Assembly: GCA_025201865.1 (NCBI GenBank)
Contig: MU602974.1
Coordinates: 6,108-28,512 of the forward strand
Direction: 5' to 3'
DNA: 22,405 nt
Source of the DNA: Ramicandelaber brevisporus
Lineage: Eukaryota > Kickxellomycota > Ramicandelaberales > Ramicandelaberaceae
In this document: positions 10,201-16,901 of the stretch, piece by piece
Layout: each line of letters opens with the position of its first letter
Position numbering within the stretch: the first letter of the stretch is position 1
The notes under the pieces: generated by a model
Told to the model about the DNA's origin: nothing
The model's input: only the letters and a program-made list of their open reading frames with translations
The model's database searches: none
Program-made: the position numbers and the translations under genes

Positions 10201-10395
10201 GTTCATGGCCACTATGGCACTTCTGGTGGGACCGTAACTGGTCGCAGCGCATCACATCAGCCAGCGCAGCACTCGTACGGTAAACCACAGCAGCAGCAAC
10301 AGCAGCCGGCACATTATGAATATGAGGATCCAATGGCAGCTAAACCTGACAAGCCAAAGAAGGGTTTCTTCTCAAGACTTGGCGGTCGCTCATGA
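7300..10395 (+). CDS. SEC1: Sec1/Munc18 (SM) family exocytosis protein, Sec1-like
   Basis: SM proteins clasp syntaxin-type SNAREs and promote vesicle fusion; Sec1 acts at the plasma membrane in exocytosis. Numbered from ATG 7300 (1,031 aa), the N-terminal domain begins near residue 50 (IIKSITSVQPANQYKLLILD). The family core PLLHEFTYQAM lies at about 331-342, followed by helices typical of Sec1 (EYQEKKAVYSAHIKLLSECM, then VEQDM) and the closing strand-helix RLIIFMAGGATYSELRAAHE at about 781-800. About 130 Ser/Gln/Gly-rich residues (about 648-780) interrupt domain 3, and a Pro/Gln/Ser-rich tail of about 200 residues ends in basic PDKPKKGFFSRLGG. I chose ATG 7300 for its strong context (accaccacaATGt) and because ATG 7252 adds a signal-peptide-like MKLLSLFVTAAIA that a cytosolic SM protein should not have. 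Sly1, Vps45 and Vps33 fit less well by overall motifs. Confidence 0.92.
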   Translation: MWANAGNSGRSGSSASSMRSAAGLAATRTQQAHLTRANASLAPSVSLRTLHKQQIIKSITSVQPANQYKLLILDSQTFRFVGSLLSQNEILDLDVMRTELLESQRLPDQLTEAIYIIEPNSDNIARLIADCTRSSASSGGHSSSKSDRLQRLGGGGGGGGPRMVPDPLYAAVHVFFTGELDDSLFNQLKASPAINMFRTLKELFMDFYGFEAGTFLTVPPVVPQRMHNSLISGGNSFHRLFSPMSERFCNSHLEVVAKRIMAACSGIGVTQPPVIRYWRNNEEENTIAKRLAMYVQVEFDKLSPPESGSSSKSTGSRTEMLVVDRTIDQYAPLLHEFTYQAMAMDLVGKSISVCGADGPNYGKLMYTYVAETGQGNLTKDFYLDDSADSLWAKYRHSHIVNAQEEIVAQFRQVMAEGQSLEEIGNTQSGNKPSVAALRDAVYSLPEYQEKKAVYSAHIKLLSECMDAFRQRQMPKVAEVEQDMVMGVSSDGIKIESIENTLIPLLGSLGSSSEQLSDKLRLLLLYAINKAGDIRDVDRRRLIQLAKLDISSSQQVMDALRYVGVRFDQLPPVRASQPLNGSAVGDNESLFGRLKKGIQQYTKAGQDGTDYSGSPYQYSRYVPELKLIAQSLLNNTLDMDRFPYVRPPPPSLAEESRHSGYSQTLSGRGERSYSNSSVATYSSTYSQSSSHSQQQQQQQQQRQVTSLRSAKPSWQKRDGPGSSGSPLPGGGGDAGYGGNSPSVSSLNNSMSGLSLGSGGGGGGAGGSGNTAGSSSSGSQRDRLIIFMAGGATYSELRAAHEIAKSSGKEVYIGATGLLTPISYIEELRNLPHALSGDPSGGHPTSGIVRNITPRTNSLASNAPQPPHAPPGLRSSRSIRDVRGNGSNGISPSQQESGGGYVPAYFAKTAQNQPYQQPPATPPSAPSASRYDPRYNATQVSINPPLGNTSQPSSRSHSSGYVPSQPPPPVHGHYGTSGGTVTGRSASHQPAQHSYGKPQQQQQQPAHYEYEDPMAAKPDKPKKGFFSRLGGRS

Positions 10396-10636
10396 TAACT
10401 CTCACTTAACTCTAATTACTTTTACTTTTACATTAACTCAACTCAACCTTCTAATTTCAAACTTTAATACTCTAATTCCGCAAGAATTCATGCAATTTAC
10501 AAGGCAGAAAAGGAAACTTGAAACGTTAATGACTATTTTGTTTTGCTCTGCTTTGTTATGTTAGGTCTACATTTACTACTTTTTTTGGTTAAAATAACGC
10601 AACAATGATAACTTAAGTTGAGTATAAGTTATGTGT
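10396..10636. other. Convergent 3' spacer between SEC1 and the EF-hand gene
   Basis: This 241-bp AT-rich spacer carries both 3' ends. Shortly after the SEC1 stop is ttacttttacatt (10422-10434), a 13-mer repeated after the NMA111 stop. No gene is seen. Confidence 0.6.
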
Positions 10637-11125
10637 TTAGGCACCCTTTTGCATCAGCTTCTTCCATTCTTCAAAGCTGATAACACCATCTCCATTATCA
10701 TCCGCCGCCGCAATCAATTCCTTCGCCTGCTCAATAGTAACTGGATCCTGGATGGCCGCCATCAACTCTACCATTTCCTGCGCGTCAATCGTGCCGTTCT
10801 TGTCCTTGTCAAACATGTCAAAGATATCTCTCAGCTCCTGCTCCTCCGTCTTTTCGGTTGATCCTCGCGTTGTCATCAGCGTCACAAACTCGTCAAAGTC
10901 GATTGTGCCATTGTAGTCGGTGTCCAAGTCGTTGACAAGGTCTTTGAGCTCCTGCTCGGTCGGGTGGAAGCCAATCGCCAGCAAAACTTGGCCGAGTTCC
11001 GAACTGCACAGCTTGCCGTTGCGATCCTGATCAAACATGTCAAACGCACTTCGGAACGACTTGAGCTGCTCCTCGGAGAGCTTAGCGGTGGATTGCTTTT
11101 GCTGTTGCTGCTGCTTGTCCGACAT
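10637..11125 (-). CDS. Calmodulin-like / troponin C-like four-EF-hand Ca2+-binding protein
   Basis: This 162-aa protein has four EF-hand loops: residues 32-43 (DQDRNGKLCSSE), 68-79 (DTDYNGTIDFDE), 106-117 (DKDKNGTIDAQE) and 142-153 (DDNGDGVISFEE). Each has an acidic residue at position 1, Gly at 6, a hydrophobic residue at 8 and Glu at 12, so all four should bind Ca2+; loop 1 has Cys at position 9. The pairs are joined by a linker at about 85-97, the calmodulin/troponin C layout. It is not standard calmodulin: it is about 13 residues longer, starts with a poly-Q stretch (residues 5-9), and its loops and linker differ from the nearly invariant calmodulin sequence. It is probably a cytosolic Ca2+ sensor such as a calmodulin paralogue or myosin light chain; the partner is unknown. 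Start ATG 11125-11123 follows a CA-rich leader. Confidence 0.9.
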   Translation of the reverse strand: MSDKQQQQQKQSTAKLSEEQLKSFRSAFDMFDQDRNGKLCSSELGQVLLAIGFHPTEQELKDLVNDLDTDYNGTIDFDEFVTLMTTRGSTEKTEEQELRDIFDMFDKDKNGTIDAQEMVELMAAIQDPVTIEQAKELIAAADDNGDGVISFEEWKKLMQKGA

Positions 11126-11970
11126 TGCTGGTAGCTGGGCTGGTTATAGTTGTGGTTGTGGTTGTGTTGATTGTGTTTCGGGACTCTAGTGTGGACAAGT
11201 TCGTGCAACTCGCGTTGATAGATAATAAAAAAAACTTTGAGGATACAAGCTGGCTGGCTGACTGGCTGACTGACTGGCTGGGTCGCTGAGATGCACTCGA
11301 CACACAAAGCAAGTAGTTCGACAGTGATTGCCTTCTCTTTGCTGGTTGACGAGGCTGCACACACGTGCGTCAGTCAGGTAAACGCAGCATCGACGGCTGT
11401 CGATTCCAGTGTGGAAGAGACCCGGGTCACTAGTGAATAATGTGCACACTCTCGGCTTTCAACCTCCATTCATCCACTCGCCTACACATTGGCAACTCCG
11501 CATGTACGATGTAAACAAACAACATTTGGGACTGGTAGATACGAACTCTAATGTGCGGCTATTATTGTCTTTGTTTTATTTTTATTTTTACTGCAGACAT
11601 GATGGTGAAGGAGATGAGTTCCGTTTTGGGAATAGCAAAGCCGGAATAAGGGGGGAAACTGCGAGGAGCGAGTAAAATCAAATTCAGTCTAGTCGAAGCG
11701 AGTTGAATCGGACGAGCAAGCGACGTGCTCATTTGGTCACGTTACATACCAATCTCGCCTCCTGTATATGAGACTGCCAAAGCATTTTGTCGACTGCTCC
11801 AGCTGTTTCCAGTTGGTGTGGCTAGTCTTTACCCATTCCAACACCTACTCCATTCTACCATTTGTTACGGCATCACCTACCCGTTGTCTCCATTTACCGT
11901 CATCATCGCTATCATCATCGCCACCACCACCACATTATTCACGAGAAACAAAATCATCATCATCATCATC
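11126..11970. promoter_or_regulatory. Divergent promoter region, EF-hand gene / secreted protein gene
   Basis: This 845-bp spacer has no supported gene. A ctgg/ctga tetranucleotide array lies at 11249-11289. The plus strand has an acceptor-like ttatttttatttttactgcag ending at 11596, but it lies 375 nt before the secreted-protein start, so its meaning is unclear. The final 60 bp are rich in atc, cca and acc triplets. An in-frame open extension reaches back to 11725, but it translates to irregular hydrophobic sequence and I treat it as leader. Confidence 0.55.
11249..11289. repeat. (ctgg/ctga)n tetranucleotide array
   Basis: About ten interspersed ctgg and ctga units lie upstream of the EF-hand gene, in its promoter or leader. 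Confidence 0.85.
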
Positions 11971-12600
11971 ATGCGAACCGCCGTTGCCCTTCTGGCCGCC
12001 ACCGCTGCATTGGCCGCCACCGTCAGCGCTCAACAGCAAGGCGCTTTGCCTGGCATGCCACCAATGCCGATGGCCGCCTCTTCCACATCTTCAGCTCCAG
12101 CCGTTGCTGCTGCCACTGCTACTGCTGCCTCGTCCTCAACTTCCCCGGTGAAAGACTCAATGACTGGCATGTCAGCTAGCACATCGCCAATGGCATCTAG
12201 TGCCACTCCTGCTGCCGCTGCTGCTGCCTCTTCAGGTGCCTCACCTGCCACTGCCACCGCCTCTGCATCGCCAGCCTCCGCTTCCCCGAGCCCAGCTTCC
12301 TCGACGGCAACTCCAGCTGCCACCGAGAAGCCATCGCCGGCCTCTGCTTCAGCTGCTTCAGTTTCACAGCAATCGGCATCCGCTTCGGCTGCAGCGACCT
12401 CGGCTTCTGGAGCGTCTGCATCTGCTTCAAACAGCCATCGCCTGTTGGCTAGCGCTGGCTCTGTGGTTCCTCAAGGCAGTGGATTTGTTGAGGGCAAGCC
12501 AGCTGCAAACGGCGCACTTGACCGCATGACAGTCTCCGATGCCGCCGTCATTGTTGGCAGTGTCGTTGGTCTGCTTGCTGCCGACTTCATCAAGATCTAA
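11971..12600 (+). CDS. Small secreted Ser/Ala/Thr/Pro-rich protein, probable GPI-anchored cell-wall protein
   Basis: This is a 209-aa protein from ATG 11971. Residues 1-20 (MRTAVALLAATAALAATVSA) form a clear signal peptide with likely cleavage before QQQ. The mature part (about 21-165) is almost only Ser, Ala, Thr and Pro, mucin-like and suited to O-mannosylation. The C terminus has small residues at 180-182 (NGA), a short spacer, then a hydrophobic stretch at 191-204 (AAVIVGSVVGLLAA) ending DFIKI. That resembles a GPI-attachment signal, though the charged last residues make it imperfect; a single tail-end transmembrane helix is the alternative. The expected place is the cell surface or wall. 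I chose this Met because the upstream in-frame extension to 11725 would bury the signal peptide. No named family is recognised. Confidence 0.82.
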   Translation: MRTAVALLAATAALAATVSAQQQGALPGMPPMPMAASSTSSAPAVAAATATAASSSTSPVKDSMTGMSASTSPMASSATPAAAAAASSGASPATATASASPASASPSPASSTATPAATEKPSPASASAASVSQQSASASAAATSASGASASASNSHRLLASAGSVVPQGSGFVEGKPAANGALDRMTVSDAAVIVGSVVGLLAADFIKI

Positions 12601-13020
12601 AGCAGCAAAAACAACCACTATCATATCCATTTAGTATTCCTATCCATATCCCCACCCTTACCAGTATCCTCTTTATATCCTTATGACTTTTGTTTTTGTT
12701 TTGCACTACTAACCTGTCCTTCATCCCTTTCACTATTTTGTCCACCGTTTCTTGTCATGTTCTTGGTTTAGATTCATTATTACTTCCCACTCACTCCCTT
12801 TCCCTCCTACTGCATTGTGTGTTACTTCCTCTTCATCCTTCTCCTCATCCTCCTTTTCCTTTCCTCATTCGTCTAAATCCCTCAACTGTCTTTACCGATC
12901 ATTCCCTTCCTTTCTGTGTTACTCTCTTCTTCCTTTCCATCCTTTCCATCCTTCCCATCCGTCCCTTTTAAAGTCTCTAATTTATACTTTTACTTTTTTG
13001 CTTAAAAAACTATATCAACA
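12601..13020. other. 3' flank of the secreted-protein gene with a pyrimidine-rich block
   Basis: From about 12650 to 12980 the plus strand is strongly T/C-rich (runs such as cttcctttccatcctttcc), ending in atacttttactttttt near 12985-13000. No gene is seen. Open frames here only reflect the biased composition. Confidence 0.55.
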
Positions 13021-13035
13021 CATTCTACTTCAAGG

Positions 13036-13104
13036 GTGGGCCACCCCCACGAAAAATTTGTCTTAACATGTATGACAGGGGATTTTTACGCAAAAGCGGC
13101 CCAC
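13036..13104. other. Imperfect stem-loop
   Basis: Three nested complementary arm pairs share one axis: gtgggcc 13036-13042 with ggcccac 13098-13104, aaaaat 13052-13057 with attttt 13082-13087, and tgtc 13059-13062 with gaca 13074-13077. They could fold as one bulged hairpin of about 70 nt. Function is unknown. Confidence 0.5.
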
Positions 13105-13965
13105 ACCGAGTTGATATACGCACTCGAAGAGCAATGGCTACCGCCCTAATCACGACCAGATGACCAGGTTAGACCGGATCGTCACATTAGGCCTTGTCCG
13201 GATTAGACCAGTTGTCTGCACGAGGCAGACATTACACCGAGAGCTCTTGTACGTTGGATATATATCGGGGGGGGGAGTAGCGAGCATCGACGACGGAGAG
13301 TGCGACCAGGCGAGTAGACCGCAGAACCGAGCGGATGCAGGCAGAGTTGTGCTAAATCAGCAGTTGGGGGTGACCAAACCACCTTGAGAAAGGCGGCACG
13401 AGCGACAAGAAGCAACCAAGCGTGGACCGGCGAAGGAGAGGGAACAGCCGGCGAGAAGGGTGTCTACGCGAAGTGAGGACCGAGGTGGCGTAGACAGCGG
13501 GAGCAGCTGCTGCAGGGAACAGACGAGCAGACCGACAGGGAAGTGGTTGTCTTGAAGGGTCAAGGTGCAACCGACGGTGGCGCGACCAGAAGGCGCGAGC
13601 ACACACGTGCGGTGCAGAGGGAAGGGGGAAGAGTTGAGAGTGGGAAAGAGACGGTGCGGTTCAGGGACAAAGCAGAAGGACGAAGAGAGAGGAAAGGGAT
13701 GAGACACAGAAACAAACAGACACGGGAAAGGATGGTAGTTGTGCTGAGCGAGAAGGCTGCATTTTTATACACTCGAGGTGCAGCGGCAGTAGTTGCAGCA
13801 CTCAGGAACGAAACACGGCTGATACCTGATTCGCTGGTTGGTGTGTTTGTTGAGAGAGGAGAATAGAACAAGACTCATTTACAGGTTGAGCCAATCGCGA
13901 GAATCAAAGGAGTGTTTGTTTGTGTGTGTTTTTTTCTACGCAGAGTGGCGAACCTCCTTTGATCG
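13069..13965 (+). mobile_element. Candidate LTR-retroelement left end (LTR plus primer-binding-like site), tentative
   Basis: The sequence changes character here: complex and G/A-rich, unlike the repeat-laden spacers around it. It could be read as an LTR starting tgtatgacagggg (13069) and ending ctacgca (13942). Inside is a TATA-like atatatat (13258-13265) followed by nine G (13267-13275). Three bases after the end is tggcgaacctcctttgatcg (13946-13965), whose complement ends in CCA as a tRNA 3' end would. No second LTR, target-site duplication, gag or pol sequence is visible, so it would be a remnant. A non-coding RNA gene or an ordinary spacer remain possible. Confidence 0.28.
13213..13231. 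repeat. Perfect 7-bp inverted repeat with 5-nt loop
   Basis: tgtctgc, loop acgag, gcagaca forms a short perfect hairpin within the unexplained island, just before the TATA-like sequence at 13258. Confidence 0.7.
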
Positions 13966-14287
13966 AACAACGCCTCTAGCAGTATCGTTCGTCGACTCTG
14001 TTTACCACTCTTCCGTAAACAACATGACCTGATTGTACCACTCAGTGCGGGACTTTAATGTCATTTTAATGTGATTTTATGTGATTTGATGGGAGGAAGA
14101 ACAAGGAGGAGGGGATGCATTTTACGTAACTGACATGCTGCTTTTTATGTAGAGTGTATTATACTGGGAAAAAACAAACAAACGCAAGCAGTAAAGACAT
14201 TGTCCTTCAAGCAACGTTTACGTATTCTGCTAGATTTTGTTTTATTGCGACTCAAACTTGATACATTTCTCAAGTTTATACTTAAAG
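13966..14287. other. Spacer downstream of the RING gene
   Basis: No gene is seen. On the minus strand this is the 3' flank of the RING gene, with a perfect stem-loop and an AATAAA just beyond the stop codon. Confidence 0.5.
14241..14277 (-). terminator. 3' stem-loop and AATAAA polyadenylation signal of the RING gene
   Basis: tcaagttt (14270-14277) and aaacttga (14254-14261) form a perfect 8-bp stem around an 8-nt loop, 10 nt after the stop codon. On the minus strand AATAAA (14246-14241) follows 7 nt after the stem. The order of stop, hairpin and AATAAA fits a 3'-end processing region. The hairpin's role is inferred. Confidence 0.5.
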
Positions 14288-14380
14288 TCAAGATTCATCC
14301 TCAAGTTGGCTAGCTGGAAGCCGATTGGACGAAAGACACATTGGACAGCGAATGACAATCGATGCTCCAGTGTTACCATC

Positions 14381-14435
<55 letters not shown>

Positions 14436-16591
14436 TCTTCGCCATTGGAGCCATCCGAATAAAGGAACGCGCGAAGTGAACGATGTAAGCACAGGCGATG
14501 GAAACTATGGCCACAGCGTGGAAGACTCAAGTAGTCGGACTGTGTCCATCGAGAGTCATTTGCAGCGTGCTCACCATTGGGTTGAAGGCGCTCGTGGCGA
14601 CGAAGACGTAAAATACTGCGCAAAGTGGATAAGGCGGCCTCACGATGACGGCTCTCGACAATGGCACGACCGCCGACTAGTCTCTCCGGGTTCTCTTCTG
14701 TAGTCACTGAACCAATGAGTGAACCTTGCATTGTCGTCGATGCTGACGTTGTGGTTGACATTGATGCTGAGATTGATACGTTTCCTTCAGAGCGAAATTG
14801 ATTCAGTGATGGTCGATGACGTGGACCAATGCTATCACTCGGCGTCGGCCCGAACTCGCAGCAGCGAGCGTCTGCCAGCATGCAGTTCTCCTCGTCTGGC
14901 TGCGGGTCAGAGCGAGATGAATTACGGTTCATAATCTGCGAAACGAGTCCGTTAATGTCAGGCACTCCCAAGCTGCCAATCTGAGCACCTCCACCTCCTT
15001 CATCAACGCCGTTACCTGAGCCATCTGCACCATCACTGGTATCACTGGTGCCACTGAGCTGATATGCTGACTGATTCTGCTGCTGTTCATTCGCGAGACG
15101 CTCTTGCATACGTCGATGCACAGCTGCATTGTATTCTGGATTGTCAGTATCAATCTCATATCGACACGTCGGGCATGTGTTTGAGATACGCAGCCAGGTG
15201 AACAGACATGCCTCGTGAAACCGATGCTGGCACGGCATCTCGCGGATGTTCTCATTACTCGATCGCTGCTGTCCGTTGTGGTTGGTTGTTGCTGCTGAGG
15301 CATTCAATTCTGATGACGAGCAAAGCTGCTCCTGGCAAACAGCGCACTGAGAAGACGCATCTACATTGGCACAGTTCACAGTTGGCAGGTTGTAGATGGC
15401 TGGTTCGGATGCTGGAGGTTGACCTTGCATGCTCTGCCCGTTTCCGCCATTACCAAAGCCCATCAAAGCACCGAGGAGTTGCACAAACGAGTCCACGTAC
15501 TGACTTCGAGCCTCCGCTTGCTCAGCTGTTGGCTCTTGTTCACCTTCAACCTCAATTATGGTTTCACGCTCAGCTGCTGATTCTGCGGTACCGACTGTGC
15601 GCGATGGCGGTGGCACTTCAAAGCTGGCGGTGATTGAGACTGCGCTTGGCGTCATGTGGGATGGGAAACCTCCGCGAGTAATCACGACTACCGTGTATGG
15701 CTGGCCACCAAATAGACTTGGTGGTGGCGGCAAGAGCATTTGCAGTGGGAATGCTAGCTCATAGCCGGACCGTTGACGCGATACTGATGGCCGCTGTGGC
15801 GCTGTGGATGCTGCTGTTGCTGATCGCTCTCCTTCTGATGAAGAATCCGATAGAGGCTGTGCACGAGTACTACTTCTGCTGGTATTCGACGGTGCTTCTG
15901 TGCCGGACACAGACTCATCTTCGGTGCTGGATGCATTGCCACCAGGACGCTCGGCAGCAGCACCGCCAGCAGAAGTGTTATCATCGGCCTCCAAGTTGTA
16001 CATTAGAAGAAACGGCAGTGAAGGTCGAATTACAAATGGCTGTTGTTGCTGTTGCTGTTGCTGCAGTGGTTGCTGTTGCTGAGCACTCTGAGTTGGCGAC
16101 ATTGGCGAAACCGACGAGGGTGCCGATAAATTGTCAGCATCGGTGTCGCCCAAATTGGCGTCATTATTGGCATCACGCAACGCAAAACTCATTGTGGGTG
16201 TTGTATTTGACCGACCAATAGTTGACAAGAGTGGCTGCACATTTTGGAGCGGTGATGTTTGTTGCCGTAGCTGTTGCTGCTGCTGCTGTTGTAGCTGCTG
16301 CTGCTGATAGTCGTAATGGTCGACTAGCGCAAAGCCTGGTTCAACCACAGCCTCAAAGCGCTGGAAAAGCTGCCGAGTGTCTGCGACTGGTTCATTTTGT
16401 GAAGATGTCGAAGCAGCTGGGCGGCGGGGAAGAAACAGAAGCGTTACAGGAGTAGTTGTCGTGTTGTGGTCACTGGAGTGTGTCCTTTGCATTGACACAA
16501 ACGGACGCTGCTGCTCCTGTTGCTCCAGCTGCTCCAGCTGCCCCAGTTGGCTGTAAATATTGTTGCTGTTGTTGTTGTCGTTGTTTGCCAT
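14288..16591 (-). CDS. RING-H2 E3 ubiquitin ligase with a second, half RING at the C terminus
   Basis: Numbered from ATG 16591-16589, the protein has 767 aa. A RING-H2 zinc domain has Cys 416 and 419, Cys 454, His 456, His 459, Cys 462, Cys 473 and Cys 476 (MPCQHRFHEACLFTWLR, then CPTC). The Trp and the C-P pair are typical of active E3 ligases that recruit ubiquitin E2 enzymes. The gap between the second and third ligands is 34 residues, longer than usual, and filled with Ser/Asn/Gln. At the C terminus is CGHSFHRLC (693-701) and later CPMC (749-752), a RING-like half without a nearby first Cys pair. The rest is poly-Q, Ser and Gly low complexity; no transmembrane helix is seen. ATG 16591 has a strong context (A at -3, G at +4). 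An in-frame ATG at 16669 would add 26 residues unlike the rest. The substrate is unknown. Confidence 0.85.
14381..14434 (-). repeat. Hexanucleotide microsatellite (gccgtt)9 coding for Asn-Gly
   Basis: Nine perfect copies encode alternating Gly-Asn inside the C-terminal half RING, between ligands Cys 701 and Cys 749. Copy-number change would keep the frame and only lengthen or shorten the loop. Confidence 0.92.
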
Positions 16592-16901
16592 AGTTTGAAC
16601 TTTGGCAAAGAGGCATGGTGTATATAGATTAGATTCAATCCACAGGTGCGCGTTGCATGGTTTCACCACGTTTATGGATCAACTCTGTCTGAGCTATGCG
16701 GCAGGTAAAAAGCCACTTCCATATGTGTGACCTCACCAATGCGTCAATACAACGTCGTTCGGTCCAAAACGTGACCGTCGCTCACTGTCCTTTGTTTTTA
16801 ATGAGCCCTCAAAAACAAAAACAAGCAAGAAAAAAAAATTCAAAAAAGAAAAAAGAAAAGAAAAGAAAGCGCAAAAAGAAAGAACGCGATCGAGGAAAGG
16901 A
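16592..16901. promoter_or_regulatory. Divergent promoter, RING gene / EFG1
   Basis: This 310-bp spacer has TATATA at 16621-16626, a TATA-like site only 30 bp before the preferred RING start. Near EFG1 is an A-rich, nearly pure purine tract (about 16805-16885), a nucleosome-excluding type of sequence common in fungal promoters. A gtaaaa after cggcag (16703) is a weak donor-like site. Confidence 0.5.

Noticed and set aside
11725-11970. 82-residue N-terminal extension of the secreted protein
   Set aside because: It would bury a textbook signal peptide, and it is made of atc/cca repeat-derived residues.
13543-13866. Plus-strand frame of 107 codons in the island
   Set aside because: Arg/Glu/Gly-rich from purine bias; both strands are open here and no motif of gag, pol or any known family is seen.
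13064-14022. Target-site duplication aacat around the island (13065-13069 and about 14018-14022)
   Set aside because: A 5-bp match in AT-rich sequence is expected by chance, and it does not coincide with TG...CA ends.
14381-14434. CRISPR-like or telomere-like array
   Set aside because: It is a simple coding hexamer without spacers and with no telomeric unit.
16592-16669. 26-residue N-terminal extension of the RING protein
   Set aside because: Not excluded, but its composition differs from the rest and a TATATA lies within it; ATG 16591 also has a strong context.
16885-16900. PAC-like ribosome-biogenesis promoter element before EFG1 (gcgatcgag)
   Set aside because: It differs from the GCGATGAG core, and such motifs need genome-wide support.
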